From contig BDDD01000706.1 in the NCBI GenBank assembly GCA_001972305.1, forward strand, positions 233,842 through 297,841: a stretch of 64,000 bases of DNA, written 5' to 3'. Shown here in pieces: positions 10,562 through 23,267 of this stretch. The position numbers were made by a program, and so were the translations under genes. The stretch's first letter is position 1. The number at the start of each line of letters is the position of its first letter. This DNA comes from Cephalotus follicularis (Eukaryota > Streptophyta > Magnoliopsida > Oxalidales > Cephalotaceae). Below the pieces are notes generated by a model that worked only from the letters and a program-made list of their open reading frames with translations, made no database searches and had not been told where the DNA came from.

Positions 10562-13259
10562 TGTAACGCCCGAGATTTTCATGTATTATAATTTCACAAT
10601 GTATTTGTACTTTAATTGTGGAATTAATAAAATGATGGATTTTCCGAATTGGATGATGTTGTTTTAAATCTTTTATGTACTTAGAAGTGTGATTACTTGG
10701 TGATTATGCTGGAGGCAGTCGACTGGTATGGAGGGCCAGCCGACTGGAGGGCTGCATGTGGGGGCAGTCGACTGGTGGGATGAACCAGTCGACTGGCCAA
10801 CTATCGTGACACTTGGCAACAGACTGCCAGGCGAACAGCCGACTGCCAGGGAAAGGCAGCCGACTGGATCATGCTCTGTTTTTATTGCATGTGATAGGAA
10901 TCACATGTTACAACTGACATGGGAAGAGGAGGCCATCTGTGCTTCATGCAGCCGAGAGAATGGAGAGAGAGGACACCTATGAACCATGCAAGACCTCATG
11001 GGGCAGAGAAATTGGCCTTGTGTGTGTGTGCTTGCATGTGAGTAGATGAATGTGGCATTTAGTGCCATGTGAGGAAGGGAGGAAGAAAGAGAGGAAAAGC
11101 TCTGCATAAAAACGTCCCACTCACTCTCTCTCGTACTGGTACTGTTCGGTTTGAGAATCACAGAGACAGTTGAGAGAAACCACAAAGAAAAGAGAAAAGA
11201 GAGTGTTTGTCCATTATTGAAGCATGGTGCTCAAGGTGGGAGCTGTTCTTGGAGCTGCTGGGCTTGGAGTTGGAGCTTCTGGGGAGCTCTAAAAGCCACT
11301 GATTGGAACGAAAAGGGGCGGACTTACAGATTCCTAACTTGGAATCAAAAGGTAGGGGGAAGTTGTAATGGCAATTTGAGTTTAAACTTACTGCATGTTC
11401 CATGAATTGCAATGCCTTGTTATGTGACTTGTAGCTACTGATTTTAGGACGTAATTGCCACTGTTTTTGGGAGCTGTTATGCTTATTACTGAGAGTCAAT
11501 GTGATTATTATGCATGCATGTTGAACCTTTTATGGCTTTGGCTTGCATGATGAAATGAGTGTTGATGAGTTGTTATAGGGTTGATATGATAACCTGTAAG
11601 TTGTATTACCTGTTCCGAGCTTAATTTATCTGCTTACCATGATCCGTGGGAGTAGTTAGATCGATTGTATGCCACTAGTTCGCAGAGCAGCCGACTGCCG
11701 AAGGAAGGCAGTCGACTACTCAATGACACCAGTCGACTGCCAATGGAAAGTAGTCGACTACTCATACTTCCTCATGCCCAGAAGATGGAAATCTGGGAAT
11801 TTTCTCGTGTGAGAGTACTGGAACAGTCGACTGTTGAGGAAAAACAGTCGACTGCCTAATGGACAGTCGACTGGTAGAAGGAACCAGTCGACTACTCATA
11901 CTGCTCGACCCAGAACAGTCGACTGGTGAGGATTCCAGTCGACTGTTTAGACTGCTGGTTGCCTAAAAATGATGCGAAACGATCCCGATTCCTATTAGAG
12001 TGCATTTGAGCATTTGTATGCATTACATATGTGCTGTTTACTACCTGATTGTATACTGTTTGTGAATTGTTTATGATTTCTAAAGATGTGGTATTTAGAA
12101 ATGCATATATGAACTCGAAATGTGATATTTTGAGTGTGAAAATATGTGTTGGTTAAATAACGTATTTTCGAACGGATCGATAAACAATTTACACTACTGA
12201 AACTGTTTAAAGGTATTTTCTATTGAAAATGTATATTTCAAATTTTGTCACTTTTGGAAACATTTTGGAAATAACCTGCCTGTTGTGGATCAAATCGATC
12301 ACTACTATTTACTGTACTGTTACTGTTTGAATTCATTGTTTGCTCTGTGAATTGCTCTGTGTTTGTGCTTGAACCACTAGTTGCATGGCGGAGACTGCCA
12401 GCGCCGGCTAGTGGAGGGTTGACCTAGGGGCCAGGAGTATGGCTGGGTAACTCACTGTACTGTTGCCTTGCTCGGTTTCCTGATGTAGGGGCCGGAGTGG
12501 GAGTATAGCGTGGGGCCAGGAGTTGGCGGCGCTACACATACTGCCTGTTGTAGTCCTATATGGACATCCTGACTGTTGTAGTCCTATGTGGACGTCCTGT
12601 ACTGCCTATTGGTCCTTCACGGACATTCTTGTGTTTGTTGATGTAGCCCTGGCCGGGTTACTACTGTACTGATCCTGCATACATATATTTTGTTATATAT
12701 GTACCCACTGTTATTTTACTGTACTGTTAAAATATATATATTTCTCATATATATACGAAATGGTTTTTCTGCACTGCATCATTTATGCATTCATATCATG
12801 ACATGCATTTAATGTTAATCCCGAACTGCTTTATGACTTAGCCGAGTGAGTACAAAGGCTAACCCCCTACTTTACAGATTGACGCAGTGGACCGGTTTGA
12901 CTGACATGGATGAAGATCTAGTTATTATGATCTTGTTTTTGCTTATTCTCCTGCTTTGTATTAAACCTATGTTGGTTATGGTTTTTGGATGTATCGTTGT
13001 TATGATTTTGTTAATGAAGGATTTTAATCTTCTACTGTAATTTACGCTCCGTTTATGGGCGATTAACAATGTCGGATTTTTTTGGGGTAGCGTGCGGTAT
13101 GGGACGCACGTTACAAGTTTACAGCTTATGTTCTGTTATGCTTCCGCAACTGTTGTACTTTGGAAAAGTTTTAAGTTTTATGGTTTTTGCATGAACTGTG
13201 TTTTATGTTAATTGCCTTTACCGCTTTAATGTTACGTTTCTCTTGAACGGGGTGTGACA
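10562..13259 (+). repeat. 3' LTR of element B
   Basis: A near-identical copy of the 5' LTR of B (2698 bp), with TG...CA ends and the same CAGTCGACTGG clusters at about 10715-10870 and 11690-11950. Spot differences are single bases. It is followed by the ATATG target copy and then the last 20 bases of the interrupted LTR of A. Confidence 0.93.
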
Positions 13260-13264
13260 ATATG

Positions 13265-13284
13265 TATGGGAACGGGGTGTGACA
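13265..13284 (+). repeat. Last 20 bases of the element A 5' LTR
   Basis: TATGGGAACGGGGTGTGACA resumes the interrupted LTR of A after B and its target duplication. It ends in CA and is followed by the primer-binding site of A. This confirms that B landed 20 bases (25 with the target) from the LTR end. Confidence 0.85.
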
Positions 13285-13288
13285 ACAG

Positions 13289-13300
13289 TGGTATCAGAGC
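13289..13300 (+). other. Primer-binding site of element A
   Basis: TGGTATCAGAGC, the standard initiator Met-tRNA complement, four bases after the LTR end. Confidence 0.85.
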
Positions 13301-13399
13301 ATATTCCATATATGCTTAGCTTGGATAAGTTCCTTGGAAATTAATAAATTGTTTTCCTGACAATGTGATTAATCGTCACCTTTTCTCATAGGAAACGAA

Positions 13400-13975
13400 A
13401 TGGACGAAAGGAGAAGACGTGGAAGGCATCCAGATGTCAATGAAAATGTCCCCGGGGAAGCAAATAATATGGGAGCTGTTGGGGTAAATGTTCCTGAAGC
13501 GGCAAATGATTGGAGGGATCTGATGGATAGTATAGCTGATTACTTTCAGCAACAGATGGCCGCTAATGCAGCTAATATGGAGGAGATGTGGCCCTTGTAC
13601 GCCCAAGCACAACGACAGCACATGGAACCTGACCGTGATGCGCGGCATGATGGGAGTCAGTTTGGAAGGAATCTTGAGAGATTCATGATGCAAAACCCTC
13701 CTACTTGCAGGGGTGAGCTTGATGCGATTATTGCTGAGAGATGGTTGCAATATCTGGATAAGATCTTTGCTGTGATGGATTGCACTGATGATCAGAAACT
13801 TAAGTTTGTTGTTTAACGGTTATGGGGTGAGGCCACTCATTGATGGGAGATGGTCAAAGCCAAATGGGAGTCTGCTGGATTCGATAGTACATGGGAGAGA
13901 TTCCAAGAAGAATTTCTTGAAGCTTATGTGCCACGGATTGAACGTGAAAGGAGAGAGACGAAGCTCTTGGAGTTA
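13400..13975 (+). pseudogene. Element A gag, 5' part
   Basis: Starts at the first leader ATG (MDERRRRGRHPDVNEN), a basic N-terminus like that of B. The gag domain follows (CRGELDAIIAERWLQYLDKIFAVMDCTDDQKLKF). TAA at 13814-13816 and a TGA just after (Trp to stop in the THWWEM block) break the frame. The region up to AYVPRIERERRETKLLEL then reads on. Gag is cut at 13975 by solo LTR D and continues at 17009. Confidence 0.88.
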
Positions 13976-16900
13976 TATCACACCCGTCCCAGCCAAGACG
14001 GATATGACCATCACGTGGCAAGTCTCCTTTCGAAAACCTCCACGTGATATCTTAAAACCTGTTTGAAAACTTCTTAAAACCATATAATTAAAAATCATAT
14101 AAGTTGAATTTTTCCAAAACTTGAAAATTTTTCTAACTCTTAAATTTTTACTAAAATCGGGCATGTAGTATCCGTTTATTGGACTATGTCCCCTGTAAAG
14201 AAAACACAGTTTATATGGCCACACTCCCGAAGGAGAAATCATCAGTTTATAAATGGGCTCAGCCCTCAGCAAACCACAATTTAAAACTAATAAGCATGCA
14301 TGGGTTGGGCTCTGCCTCAACCATTTATCAAAGAATGAAAAACAAATACATAGGACTCGGCCCTTTAAAAACAAAACCATAAAAGAAATTCACTTATATA
14401 AAAACATAAATAAATGCATAATTTAAATGCGGATGTAGTGATATTATGCATGTGTTGAAACACTGGTAGCATGCCCTGCTCTCGTGGTCCATCCTCTGCT
14501 GAATCTGTCTTAGCAACTGCTCACCATTATCTGAAATGGAAAACTGGGAGGAGGTTATTCCAAATGACTAAGTGAGTTGGGACAAGTCATTCCCTCTTAC
14601 ATCCATGAAGAATCGGATGTGCTGAATAAAAACGATATAAAAAAGATCAAGAATATATAAAGCAACAAATAAAGTGGAATAAATTCATGAAAAGAATATC
14701 AACAAGACTCAGATAAAGAGGAATTCATAACTCAATAATGAAAGTGCACTGAACAAAGCTCAAAACTCAAGCTGGTACTCCACGAGTACAATAGTCACAA
14801 TAAGATCATAGTGCAAATCAAATATCTAGAATTACGAATATGATCAGAAATCAGAAAACAAGAAATGTGCCCATATGATATAATATATGGAATACTGGCT
14901 CTACTATGCTGATTGGAATACTAATACTACTATACTGTCTGAAAAACTGATACTACTATGATGTCTGAAATACGGTTACGACTGTGCTACTGGGATACTG
15001 TTACAACTGTGCTATCTGAGATACTAATACTACTGTGCTATCTATGATACTGAGACTACTGTGCTGTCTGGGATACTGATACTACTGTGCTATATGGAAT
15101 ACTGTTACTACTGTGCTATCTGGGATACTAATACTACTATACTATCTGGGATACTGAGACTACTGTGCTGTCTGAGATACTGAGACTACCATGCGGTCTG
15201 GGATGCTGGATGCTGGTACAAGTATGTTGTCATCAACATATATCCGTCAATTCCCATCTGGCCATATCTAATGCCAATAATAATAATCTGGCTACAGCAA
15301 TACTATCTGTCCCTCATACACCGGTGCAGAGTGCCTAAGGATAATCCGGTGCACGAACTGGTGCAAAAAATCTGAATCTGGTGCACAAAATCTGGTACAC
15401 CGTCACTAGTGCACAATATCTGGTACACCATAATTGGTGCACAATATCTGAAACTGGGTTCAAGAGGTAGGAGACAGAGCAGCTCTGCTGCACTCACACT
15501 CAGTATACCATCATAGACAATGATATACCGCAGATCCAGGTAATGGAGACCCGGGGGCAGTCCCACATAACACCCCATCATAGACCAATGGGCCTGCTAA
15601 GGAGAGTTAAGCGTAGAATGTACACCTCACCCTTGACCAAAATCAGATATGACATATCACTGGTACCAGCATTAGAGTACAAATACAATATCACAAACAC
15701 AATGATAGGTAATATTGGAAGGTGATCTAGTCACCCAGAATCTGACTCATATAATCAACGAAGATGCTAAACAAAAGACATGTGGGGATTCAAATCCCGC
15801 TCAAATCAACAGTAACTTTATACAAAGGGCACATACAAGAAAATAAAAATAGGAAGGGAATGTCCCACTAACAGTATCAATATTAATAACCCCTGCAAAC
15901 TAGTCCATCGATGCTCTGGATCAGTTACAGGATCCGCGTTTCACTAGATGTTGAAAACTAGTTCGGCTATCGGATTCCTCGTCATCGCTTGGAAACTCTA
16001 CCATCATTCACACTGTATAAACAGCACATATCGTGACACCCTACACATAAGAAGCAGAACATTGTCGCCATCAGAGCTCCAGCCGGAATTTTGGTCAACT
16101 TGCCAAAGTTCCGGCGACACCCAAAACAACCCCCAAACTGCTGATCAACACATTATTGCCGAAGAACCGCCATGCCTCAGCGCAGAATGCGCCATCACAG
16201 CCGGTAGTGAGTTCGACTCACTGAGTCAACTCGTCCGTTTTCAACAATTTCGGCCACTTCACAAAAACACCACAACAAATCCGACCTAACACTCCCTTTC
16301 CCAAGACTCGGTAAGAATCGGCCGTTGTCAACTCACCAGAGCTTGCCAAGTCGCCTTTGCTCCGGTCACACCACCATTGGCCTCAATATCCTTCGGTCTA
16401 TGCTTTGGTGATCGAAACTCATCGCGACTCAGTGCCAGACGTGACGTCACAGGCAGCAGTGAGTCAACACGACTGAGTTTGCTCAATCGTCTAATTATGG
16501 CTGATTCTAGAGAAAAAACGCCATAACTTCCATCAAAAGTGGAAGAGCTGATCTTTTGGATGGAGACCGGCTCCACCTGCAATGATTTTGGTGGTGGATG
16601 GTGAGCGGCAGTGAAAGCAGTGTTTGAGGAGAAAAAGGAAAAGAGGAAGAAGGAAAGGAAAGGCTTACCGTGTAGGGGAGCTCACCATCTTCTCATCCAG
16701 GTCGCCGGTTCGGCGCCTTGCGCCGTTGTCTTCTCCGGTACGCCATAGGTCTCTCCCTCTCTCACCTCCCGTCTCTCTCCCTGTTTCACTCTCATTTTCT
16801 GTTTTCATACGGGCACTTAGCGCGCCCATGTCCCTCTCCTTTTGTTTTATTTCTTTCTTTGGCGCGTCTAATGCCTTCTAGAAGTGCCCAACCTTTCTTT

Positions 16901-17008
16901 CTTTTTTATATATAAATAAAATCCAAAATTGACTATAATGTACGACGACAATCAAACATAATTTTACAAATTACACTTTTATATTCCAACTGGAACATGG
17001 GTGCTACA
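13976..17008 (-). mobile_element. Solo LTR D (gypsy type, reverse orientation) inserted in element A gag
   Basis: A 3033-bp block flanked by the perfect 5-bp duplication AGTTA (13971-13975 and 17009-17013) that interrupts one gag codon run. Read on the minus strand it starts TGTAGCACCC and ends GGGTGTGATA, so the last CA has become TA. There is no internal coding region or primer-binding site, so it is a solo LTR left by LTR-LTR recombination. Its end text resembles other gypsy LTR ends here (CCACGTG near the end, GGGTGTGA). The short reading frames inside it show no family features. Confidence 0.85.
14889..15215. repeat. Minisatellite of about 26 bp inside solo LTR D
   Basis: About 12 imperfect tandem units with a consensus close to CTGATACTACTGTGCTATCTGGGATA. 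The period is 25-26 bp, with purine/pyrimidine substitutions between units. A second, looser array with GGTGCACAAAATCTG units follows at about 15320-15460. Such arrays are common in the long LTRs of Tekay-like elements. Confidence 0.8.
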
Positions 17009-17564
17009 AGTTACGCCAGGGTGAGATAACAGTGGCTGAATATCAAGCCAAATTTATGGAGTTAGCCAGACACTCAGCCTATCTTGTGACTGATGAGGAA
17101 AAGAAGATTCAGTGGTTTCTGAAGGGCCTACAACCGGACCTTCAAGGGAGGATTAGGGCTATGGATTTGGATACCTTTGTGCAAGTTGCTCAAAAGGCGA
17201 GATTGTTGGAGAGAATTCAGAATGAGGACCGTGTTGAGAGGGCTTGTGCACAGTAGAGTAAGCAAACCTTTACACAGTCTAGACCAACTTCGTTAAAGTG
17301 GCAAGGTAGTGGTTCTCTAACAAAGTCATCAAAGAATAGATCTCAACAGACTGCTACTCAAGGGAATCCTAGTCATGGGAGTAATGCGAGATTCAGAGTT
17401 TGTTCTCATTGCGGTCGTACAGGCCATCAGCCGAGAGATTGTTGGTTAAAGAGGGGATTGTGCATGAGGTGCGGAACATCTGGCCATGTGATGAGAGATT
17501 GTCCGAAAGGTTAGGGAACAGTGCCTACTGGACCTACGAGTAGCAGCGGTACTGCAGCTGGACC
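17009..17564 (+). pseudogene. Element A gag, 3' part with zinc knuckles
   Basis: Gag continues straight after the AGTTA duplication (RQGEITVAEYQAKFMELARH). TAG at 17254-17256 replaces a Gln codon within the linker. Two zinc knuckles follow at about 17398-17510 (CSHCGRTGHQPRDC and CMRCGTSGHVMRDC), all ligands present, with a TAG directly after the second. The frame is cut at 17564 by copia element E and resumes at 29961. Confidence 0.87.
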
Positions 17565-18362
17565 TGTTAGAGATAAACTCCTACAAGCCAGTGCTGAGCT
17601 TGTATTTACTATATCTTGTATAAACGATTTATAAATTCAATAAATATGTTTATATTTTATCAATGGCTATGAGTTCATTTCTTTAATGCATGATTAATAA
17701 TAAATGAATGTCCTAGAATAAAGTTAGAGAACCAAGTTCATGATGAGATCATTATGTGAGAGTTGGAATCTCGGTATACATTATTTCGAATCTTCCTGGT
17801 CATAGGATTGACACTCAGGGCATGATCAATCCGGATAGACCAGCACGTACTGTCAGATCGGTAAGGAGAGGGTGACTGATCTCACACTCACTCGCATGGT
17901 CAATGCTATGAAAACTACGTGGGTGCTTATTTAACGAGATCACTGAAGGTGACTGTTGATAGAATATCTGTATGGAGTTTTACTTACATGTCAAACAGAA
18001 TTCTAGTTTTACAGTAGTGCATGTGGTCCTTGGACATGAGCCGTCACTGGATGTCTTGTGCATAGGGTGTTGTGTTTTGATGATGCTTAAATACATATTA
18101 AATTAAGTGTATACAGGCATTAGTTGGACATGGTACGCTTATGTATGGAGGCATGTGAACTGGCAACAATGAATCCATTGCTTCTAGTAAAAGAAGATTA
18201 TATCCATGATGATTTTCGTTAGCAATTAAGCACTTGGCCAGGCTAGCCATGATATCAAAAGTGTGATATCATTAGTTGAATATTAGAGGGGCACCTTTAA
18301 TATTATTTAGGCTAATGAAAGATAGTCACGAGGCTAAATATTAAATTATTGGGGTCTAACAT

Positions 18363-21081
18363 TGTCACGCCCCGGTTTCGGTAAGACAACTTTAAAGCGG
18401 TAAAGGCAATTAACATAAATATTCAGCTTATACACAAACCATAAAATAAATTTAAACTTTAAACAAGACATCAGTTGCGGAAGCATAAGATTCATAAGCT
18501 GAAAATACGTAACGTGCATCCCATACTGCATGCTACTCAAAATAAATCTGTCATTGTTAAAAGCCCACAAAACGGAGCGTGATCCATAATACATTAATAC
18601 AACCCATCGTTAAACAAAGCCATAAGTACGGTACATCAGCAATCCTTACCCAAAATAGTTATTACAAAACAGAAGAACGTAAAACCAACAACAATACATA
18701 AAGGCTTGTTCTCCGTCCAAACTAGTCCAACAGGTCCCCTGCATCAATATATAAAGTAGGGGGTTAGCCTTTGTCCTCACTCGGCTAAGTCATAAAAGTA
18801 GTTCGGGATCAATATTAAATGCATGTCATGTGATGTATGCACAAATGATGCAGTGCAGGAAATACCAGTTTATATACATATGTTAAAAAATATATATTTT
18901 AGCAGTACAGTAAAGATAACAGTGGGTACATATATAGGAAAAATATATGTATGCAATAACAGTACAGTAGTAGTCCGGTCAGGACTATATCAACAGGCAC
19001 AGTAATGTTCGAAAAGGACCAATAAGCAATACAGTAAGTTCGTAAAAGGACCATAATGGGCAGGCAGTATGTGTAACGCCGCCAACTCCTGGTCCCACGT
19101 TCACTCCCACTTCGGTCCCTACTCCAGGCAACCAAGCGAGACAACAGTACAGTACAGTGAGTCACCTAGCCAACTCTTGGCTCTTAGGTCAACCCTGCCA
19201 CTAGCCGGCGCTGGCAGTCTCTGCCATGCAACCAGTGGCTCAAGCACAAACACAGTAAATTCACAGAGCAAACAGTGAATCATCACAATAAGCAGTACAG
19301 TAAACAGTATAGTAGTGATCGTTTAGATCGACAATAGTTAGTTCATTTCAAAATGTTTCTGAAAGTAATAAACATTTGAAATATGCATTTTCAGTAGTAG
19401 AAAATACTTTTGAACAAATCATTAGTGTAAATCGCTTTCCAGTTCGTTTGAAAATACGTTATTAACCAATATATATTTTCGTACTCAAAACGGCATATAC
19501 CGAGTTCACATATGCATTTCTAAATATCATAACTTTTAGAAATCATAAACGATTTACAAACAGTAAACAAACAGGCAGTAAACAGTGTATATGCAATGTA
19601 TACAAAGGCTCAAATGCACCCTAACAGGAGTCGGGATCGTTTAAATAAGGAAATTTCCAAACAGTACCAGAAGACGTCGATGTCTATTAAAAGGCGTCGA
19701 TGTCTTTGTCCCTCAGCATCGACGTTCAAGTCCTTAGTGTCAGCGCATTCCACTGTTTGAAGACGTCGATGTCCATATTCATACGCGTCGACGCTCAAGG
19801 TCTAGAATCTTTAACCGTCAGGGTATTTCCTAAGGAGTCGACGCGTTAAGGTAGGAACCTTAGGCGTCGACGTAATATATGTCAATATCAAAGCAGATAA
19901 CCAATAGGCGTCGATGTTCTAAAAAGACGTCGACGTGTAATACGTCAAAATCCAAGCAGATGGTCCAAAGGCGCAGATGTTGTTTAAAGACGTCGACGTG
20001 TTTCGAGCACCAGTCGTCTTCTTCCTCACGACGTGACAAACAGTGACCATCAAAACCACATACATGCAAAATAACATGTAATCAAGGCAGGAAACCAACA
20101 TGCAGATACATATGACATATCTAGTATAACATGGCATTGATCCAGTGAGCAAAAACAATCCAATGATCATGCAATCTATACACCAAAACCATAGTCCATG
20201 CATGAATATTAATCTCAAGAGTACAATCATGGCTTCCCCTACCTTTTTGTTCCAAGTTAGGAACTAGAAAGTCTACCTCTTTGCGTTCCAAACTGGTCAC
20301 AGCAGCCCCCAGGTCCATCCCATTACTGCAAGCCACCAGCTCCAAGTTTCCAAGCTCCAAACAAGTTCAACAATGAAGGTTTTCAACCTCTCTCTCTAAC
20401 TCTTTCAGTCACTAGTTTCTTATCTCATCTTCTCACAGTGTTTCTCTTATTCTTCTCTCTCTTCGTTTTGGGAAGAGAAGGGAGTTTTATGCATATTGAA
20501 GTTTGTTTTCATCTCCATCCATGCAAATATCCACTCTTTCTTCACACCTTCTCCACACCTGGTTGCATGGCGCACCAGGTGTCTCCCCTTTGCTGCCAAG
20601 GCCATTGCATGCTCTCAAATGCCTTCCAATTCTGCCATTTCAGTTCTAGCAGTTCAGGGTACCATAATGCATGCTCAACACGTCATGATATGCATGTTAA
20701 GATGCCTGGATAGTGCCCCCTTGCACGTTATTTTGTCAGCAGAGTAACGAGCCTGACATTCAATGTTACGCATCGACGTCTTTTCCCTTTTTACGCGAGG
20801 GCATCGATGTCCTCGCCTACATCGATGTGCATGTGCATGCAGTTACATGCGTCTCTCAATTCTGAAAGGCATCGATGCGTTCCGAAAGGCGTCGACGCGT
20901 TTTCCCCAAAACAACACCGTTTTACATCAATCTGCCCTTTTAACATTTTTACTCTAAAATTAACATTATTAGAGTTTGGAAAACATCATCAAAGCCTTGG
21001 AAATCCATCACTTTATTAATTCAACAATAAAAACACATTTACATTGTGAAATTACAACATAGGAAAATCTCGGGCGTTACA
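18363..21081 (-). mobile_element. Solo LTR F (element B family, reverse orientation) inside the E 5' LTR
   Basis: A 2719-bp block. On the minus strand it starts TGTAACGCCCGAGATTTTCC and ends CGGGGCGTGACA. It aligns by eye with the LTR of B at the start, in the middle (GTTTATGATTTCTAAA, AGAAATGCATAT) and at the end, so it belongs to the same LTR family. The flanks are AACAT (18358-18362) and AACGT (21082-21086), a 5-bp duplication with one mismatch. The uninterrupted 3' LTR of E shows the pre-insertion site. Its palindromic words are GCGTCGACG type rather than CAGTCGACTG type. Confidence 0.88.
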
Positions 21082-21549
21082 AACGTAATCCATACCCTAG
21101 ATTTAATCAGAGCATTGTCAATGGAAGGACTATACGTGCATGTACCTGTAAATTATGGTTCGCAAATAATTCATATTACCTGGGGGTCGTTATACATTGC
21201 TAGTTGTCGATATTGACCAGTAGGATGCCCAAGATTAAATTGATAAATTAATCTTGGAAGAAAAGAATTAAAAGAGTTTTAATTCGAAATGTCTGAGAGA
21301 ATATTCCTATGTGATAATAAATATTTAATCGGATAATCGTGAGCGTCATGATTTAATCCTACGGCTAGCGTAATAGTGAACTCATAGGGTCACACACAAT
21401 ACAAGCTGATATTTCCAATACCGTACGAGAGAAAAATAATTGGGATATTATTTCCTAATTATAATTAATGAGATTAATTATGCTTAATGAGATTAAAGAA
21501 AGTAAAAGTCTAAAAGGAAAGGAAGTCCTTTTTAAGGAGGAGGGCTGGC

Positions 21550-21557
21550 TATATAAG
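21550..21557 (+). promoter_or_regulatory. TATA box of the element E 5' LTR
   Basis: TATATAAG in a GGCTATATAAGGAG context, conserved at 29399-29406 in the 3' LTR. It is the likely core promoter for the genomic RNA of the element, with the start expected about 30 bases downstream. Confidence 0.65.
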
Positions 21558-22040
21558 GAGACTATGAGATTGTCTAGAAGCAATTTTTGGAAAAATGTTT
21601 CCTCTCTTGCATCTAACCCTAGCCGGCCTCTCTCCTCTCTCTATCAACAGAATGCATTTTTCTTTGAGAAAGAAAACACAACAGTCATTCTTCAAGTGTT
21701 GAAAGGTTGTGAATCTTTTGTGTTGGAGATTGAAGCTTGGTGTGGATACCTTGGAGGCCTTCTACACTTGGAGGCTAGAACCATTTCAAATAAACAAGGA
21801 ACATGTGCTTTTGGAAGGAAGAAGACGCAAAGGAAGAAGGAAGGATCCGCTCTTATCATGTGAGTAATTCCGTCCGCTCCTCCTTGTTGATGTGTGTGTG
21901 TATATATATAACTGTATATGTATGCTCAGCGTATGAATCATATTACTTGATAGTCATGAAATGATAACACAATGCATATACATTAGGGTTATTTGCATAT
22001 AGATATTTTATTGTTTGATCGCCATAAGGTTCCAACAAAT

Positions 22041-22052
22041 TGGTATCAGAGC
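22041..22052 (+). other. Primer-binding site of element E
   Basis: TGGTATCAGAGC, complementary to the 3' end of initiator Met-tRNA, four bases after the 5' LTR. Confidence 0.85.
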
Positions 22053-22159
22053 TAGATTTGATGCATATATACAGTTAGAAACATGTTGTTGATGATATGC
22101 TTGAATTGTTTGGGTTAAATCCGTGAGACGGAAGCATGCGATGGGATTGTAGAAATCAC

Positions 22160-22520
22160 TGTAGCTGCGCAACCGTCAACGGTTTCGAGCAAACCGTCGA
22201 CAGTTAGTTGATACCACTAGGATCAATAGCGTAGTTGAGCGCTAAGCGCTGACGGTTTAGAGTAAACTGTCGACGCTTAAGCTTTAGGCATTGACACTTT
22301 GAGAAAATAGTCGACGCTTAAGGCTTCACAAGACCTTCTCTATTAGAGCACTGACGGTTTAGAGTAAACTTTCGACGCTTTAGCTTTCACCGCTAACGTT
22401 TTGAGAAAATCATCGACGCTTAAGGCTCAAAATAAGTCTTTGGACTAAAGCATAGATAGGGTGCACAAAGCATCAATGCATAACAGTAAACCGTTGATGC
22501 TTTTGACAAAAGCGTCGATT
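22160..22520. repeat. Repeated GACGGTTTAGAG / GTCGACGCTTAAG block in the E leader
   Basis: Two units about 102 bp apart start GACGGTTTAG at 22251 and 22353. Each contains GTAAACTGTCGACGCTT-like and TTTGAGAAAAT..TCGACGCTTAAGG text. Smaller related words surround them (ACCGTCAACGGT is a perfect palindrome at about 22171-22182). It lies between the primer-binding site and gag and has no open frame. Confidence 0.75.
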
Positions 22521-23267
22521 ATTTAACTGAGAAATCCGAAAAAGAGTTTTTCTTAATTACCCAATTAATTATCTATGATTATAGAAGCATATCTATCATG
22601 GTTATTTGGAAATTCAATGAGATTGAAATATATTTTTGCATGATGTCTAGGATTATGGACTTGACCTGGTTTTGTCTTATTTAATTCAATTGTTGAATGT
22701 ATGTTTTATATTCATAATTTTTGGGTTGTAATAATTTTTGAGACCTGCACGTCTCTCTTCTCTCTCTTGATATGTATCTTTAATTCTTCCCCGCCTCCTT
22801 GTAACTCCCCTTGATTTATTTCAAGGTTTCTGTAGTTTATAGTTGGTTTATGTAATTGAAGAGCGAGAGTCACAGCGGAAGCAAGTTTGGGAATAGCAAA
22901 GATATTACAAGACCCATGCATGTATGGGAGCGAATGTGTGATTGTAATAACATACCTAGGAATGAGACCAGCAGCTTGTTTGAAAGTCAGACAAGTTACA
23001 GTAGTAAAGTCCATAACCTGCCATTAGTTTTTAGTATGCATGTGATGCATGTCTACATTTTTCTCTAGAGGTTCCAACGGCCTCTCCATAATATGTCATC
23101 TACCTGTAATTTGATTAATAACGGGTCGGCTAATAATAATAATAAGAGTTATATTATTATTCCCCAATTATACCATGATATCAAGTTGATGCGAAACGGG
23201 CACAAGAGAGTGTTTGGTCGTTGCCTTCTGCCATTGCAACTGATATAGATGCTCTTGGAAATTGTGA

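Larger units (their letters stand above)
3537..13259 (+). mobile_element. Element B: complete-ended Ty3/gypsy LTR retrotransposon inserted in the 5' LTR of A
   Basis: Two LTRs starting TGTAACGCCCGAG (3537 and 10562) and ending GGGTGTGACA (6235 and 13259) bracket gag-pol. The five bases ATATG occur directly before (3532-3536) and directly after (13260-13264), a perfect target-site duplication inside the LTR of A. The total is 9723 bp. Domain order is gag, protease, RT, RNase H, integrase, chromodomain-like tail, which is the Ty3/gypsy order. The copy is defective: early gag stops, an 8-bp duplication in gag, and deletions in RNase H and in the integrase N-terminus. Few differences between its LTRs (3 in the first 120 bases or so) suggest a fairly recent insertion. 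Confidence 0.95.
17565..22037 (+). repeat. 5' LTR of element E, interrupted by solo LTR F
   Basis: Matches the 3' LTR (28161-29960) on both sides of F. The net length is about 1.75 kb. The U3 text (GCATGATCAATCCGGATAGACCAGCACG) occurs in both copies. The LTR ends GCCATAAGGTTCCAACA, followed by the primer-binding site. A frame of 131 codons at 21468-21863 lies in the transcribed part of the LTR. It is only partly open in the other LTR, so I do not call it a gene. Confidence 0.9.

Noticed and set aside
15948..16582. 113- and 84-codon frames in solo LTR D
   Set aside because: No recognisable domain; they lie in an LTR that ends in clear target duplications.
20438..20747. 91- and 83-codon frames inside solo LTR F
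   Set aside because: They lie antisense in an LTR, have no family features and overlap each other in different frames.
21468..21863. 131-codon frame in the 5' LTR of element E, partly shared with 29511-29711
   Set aside because: The similarity is just LTR-to-LTR identity. The frame is shortened in the other LTR, and no domain is visible.
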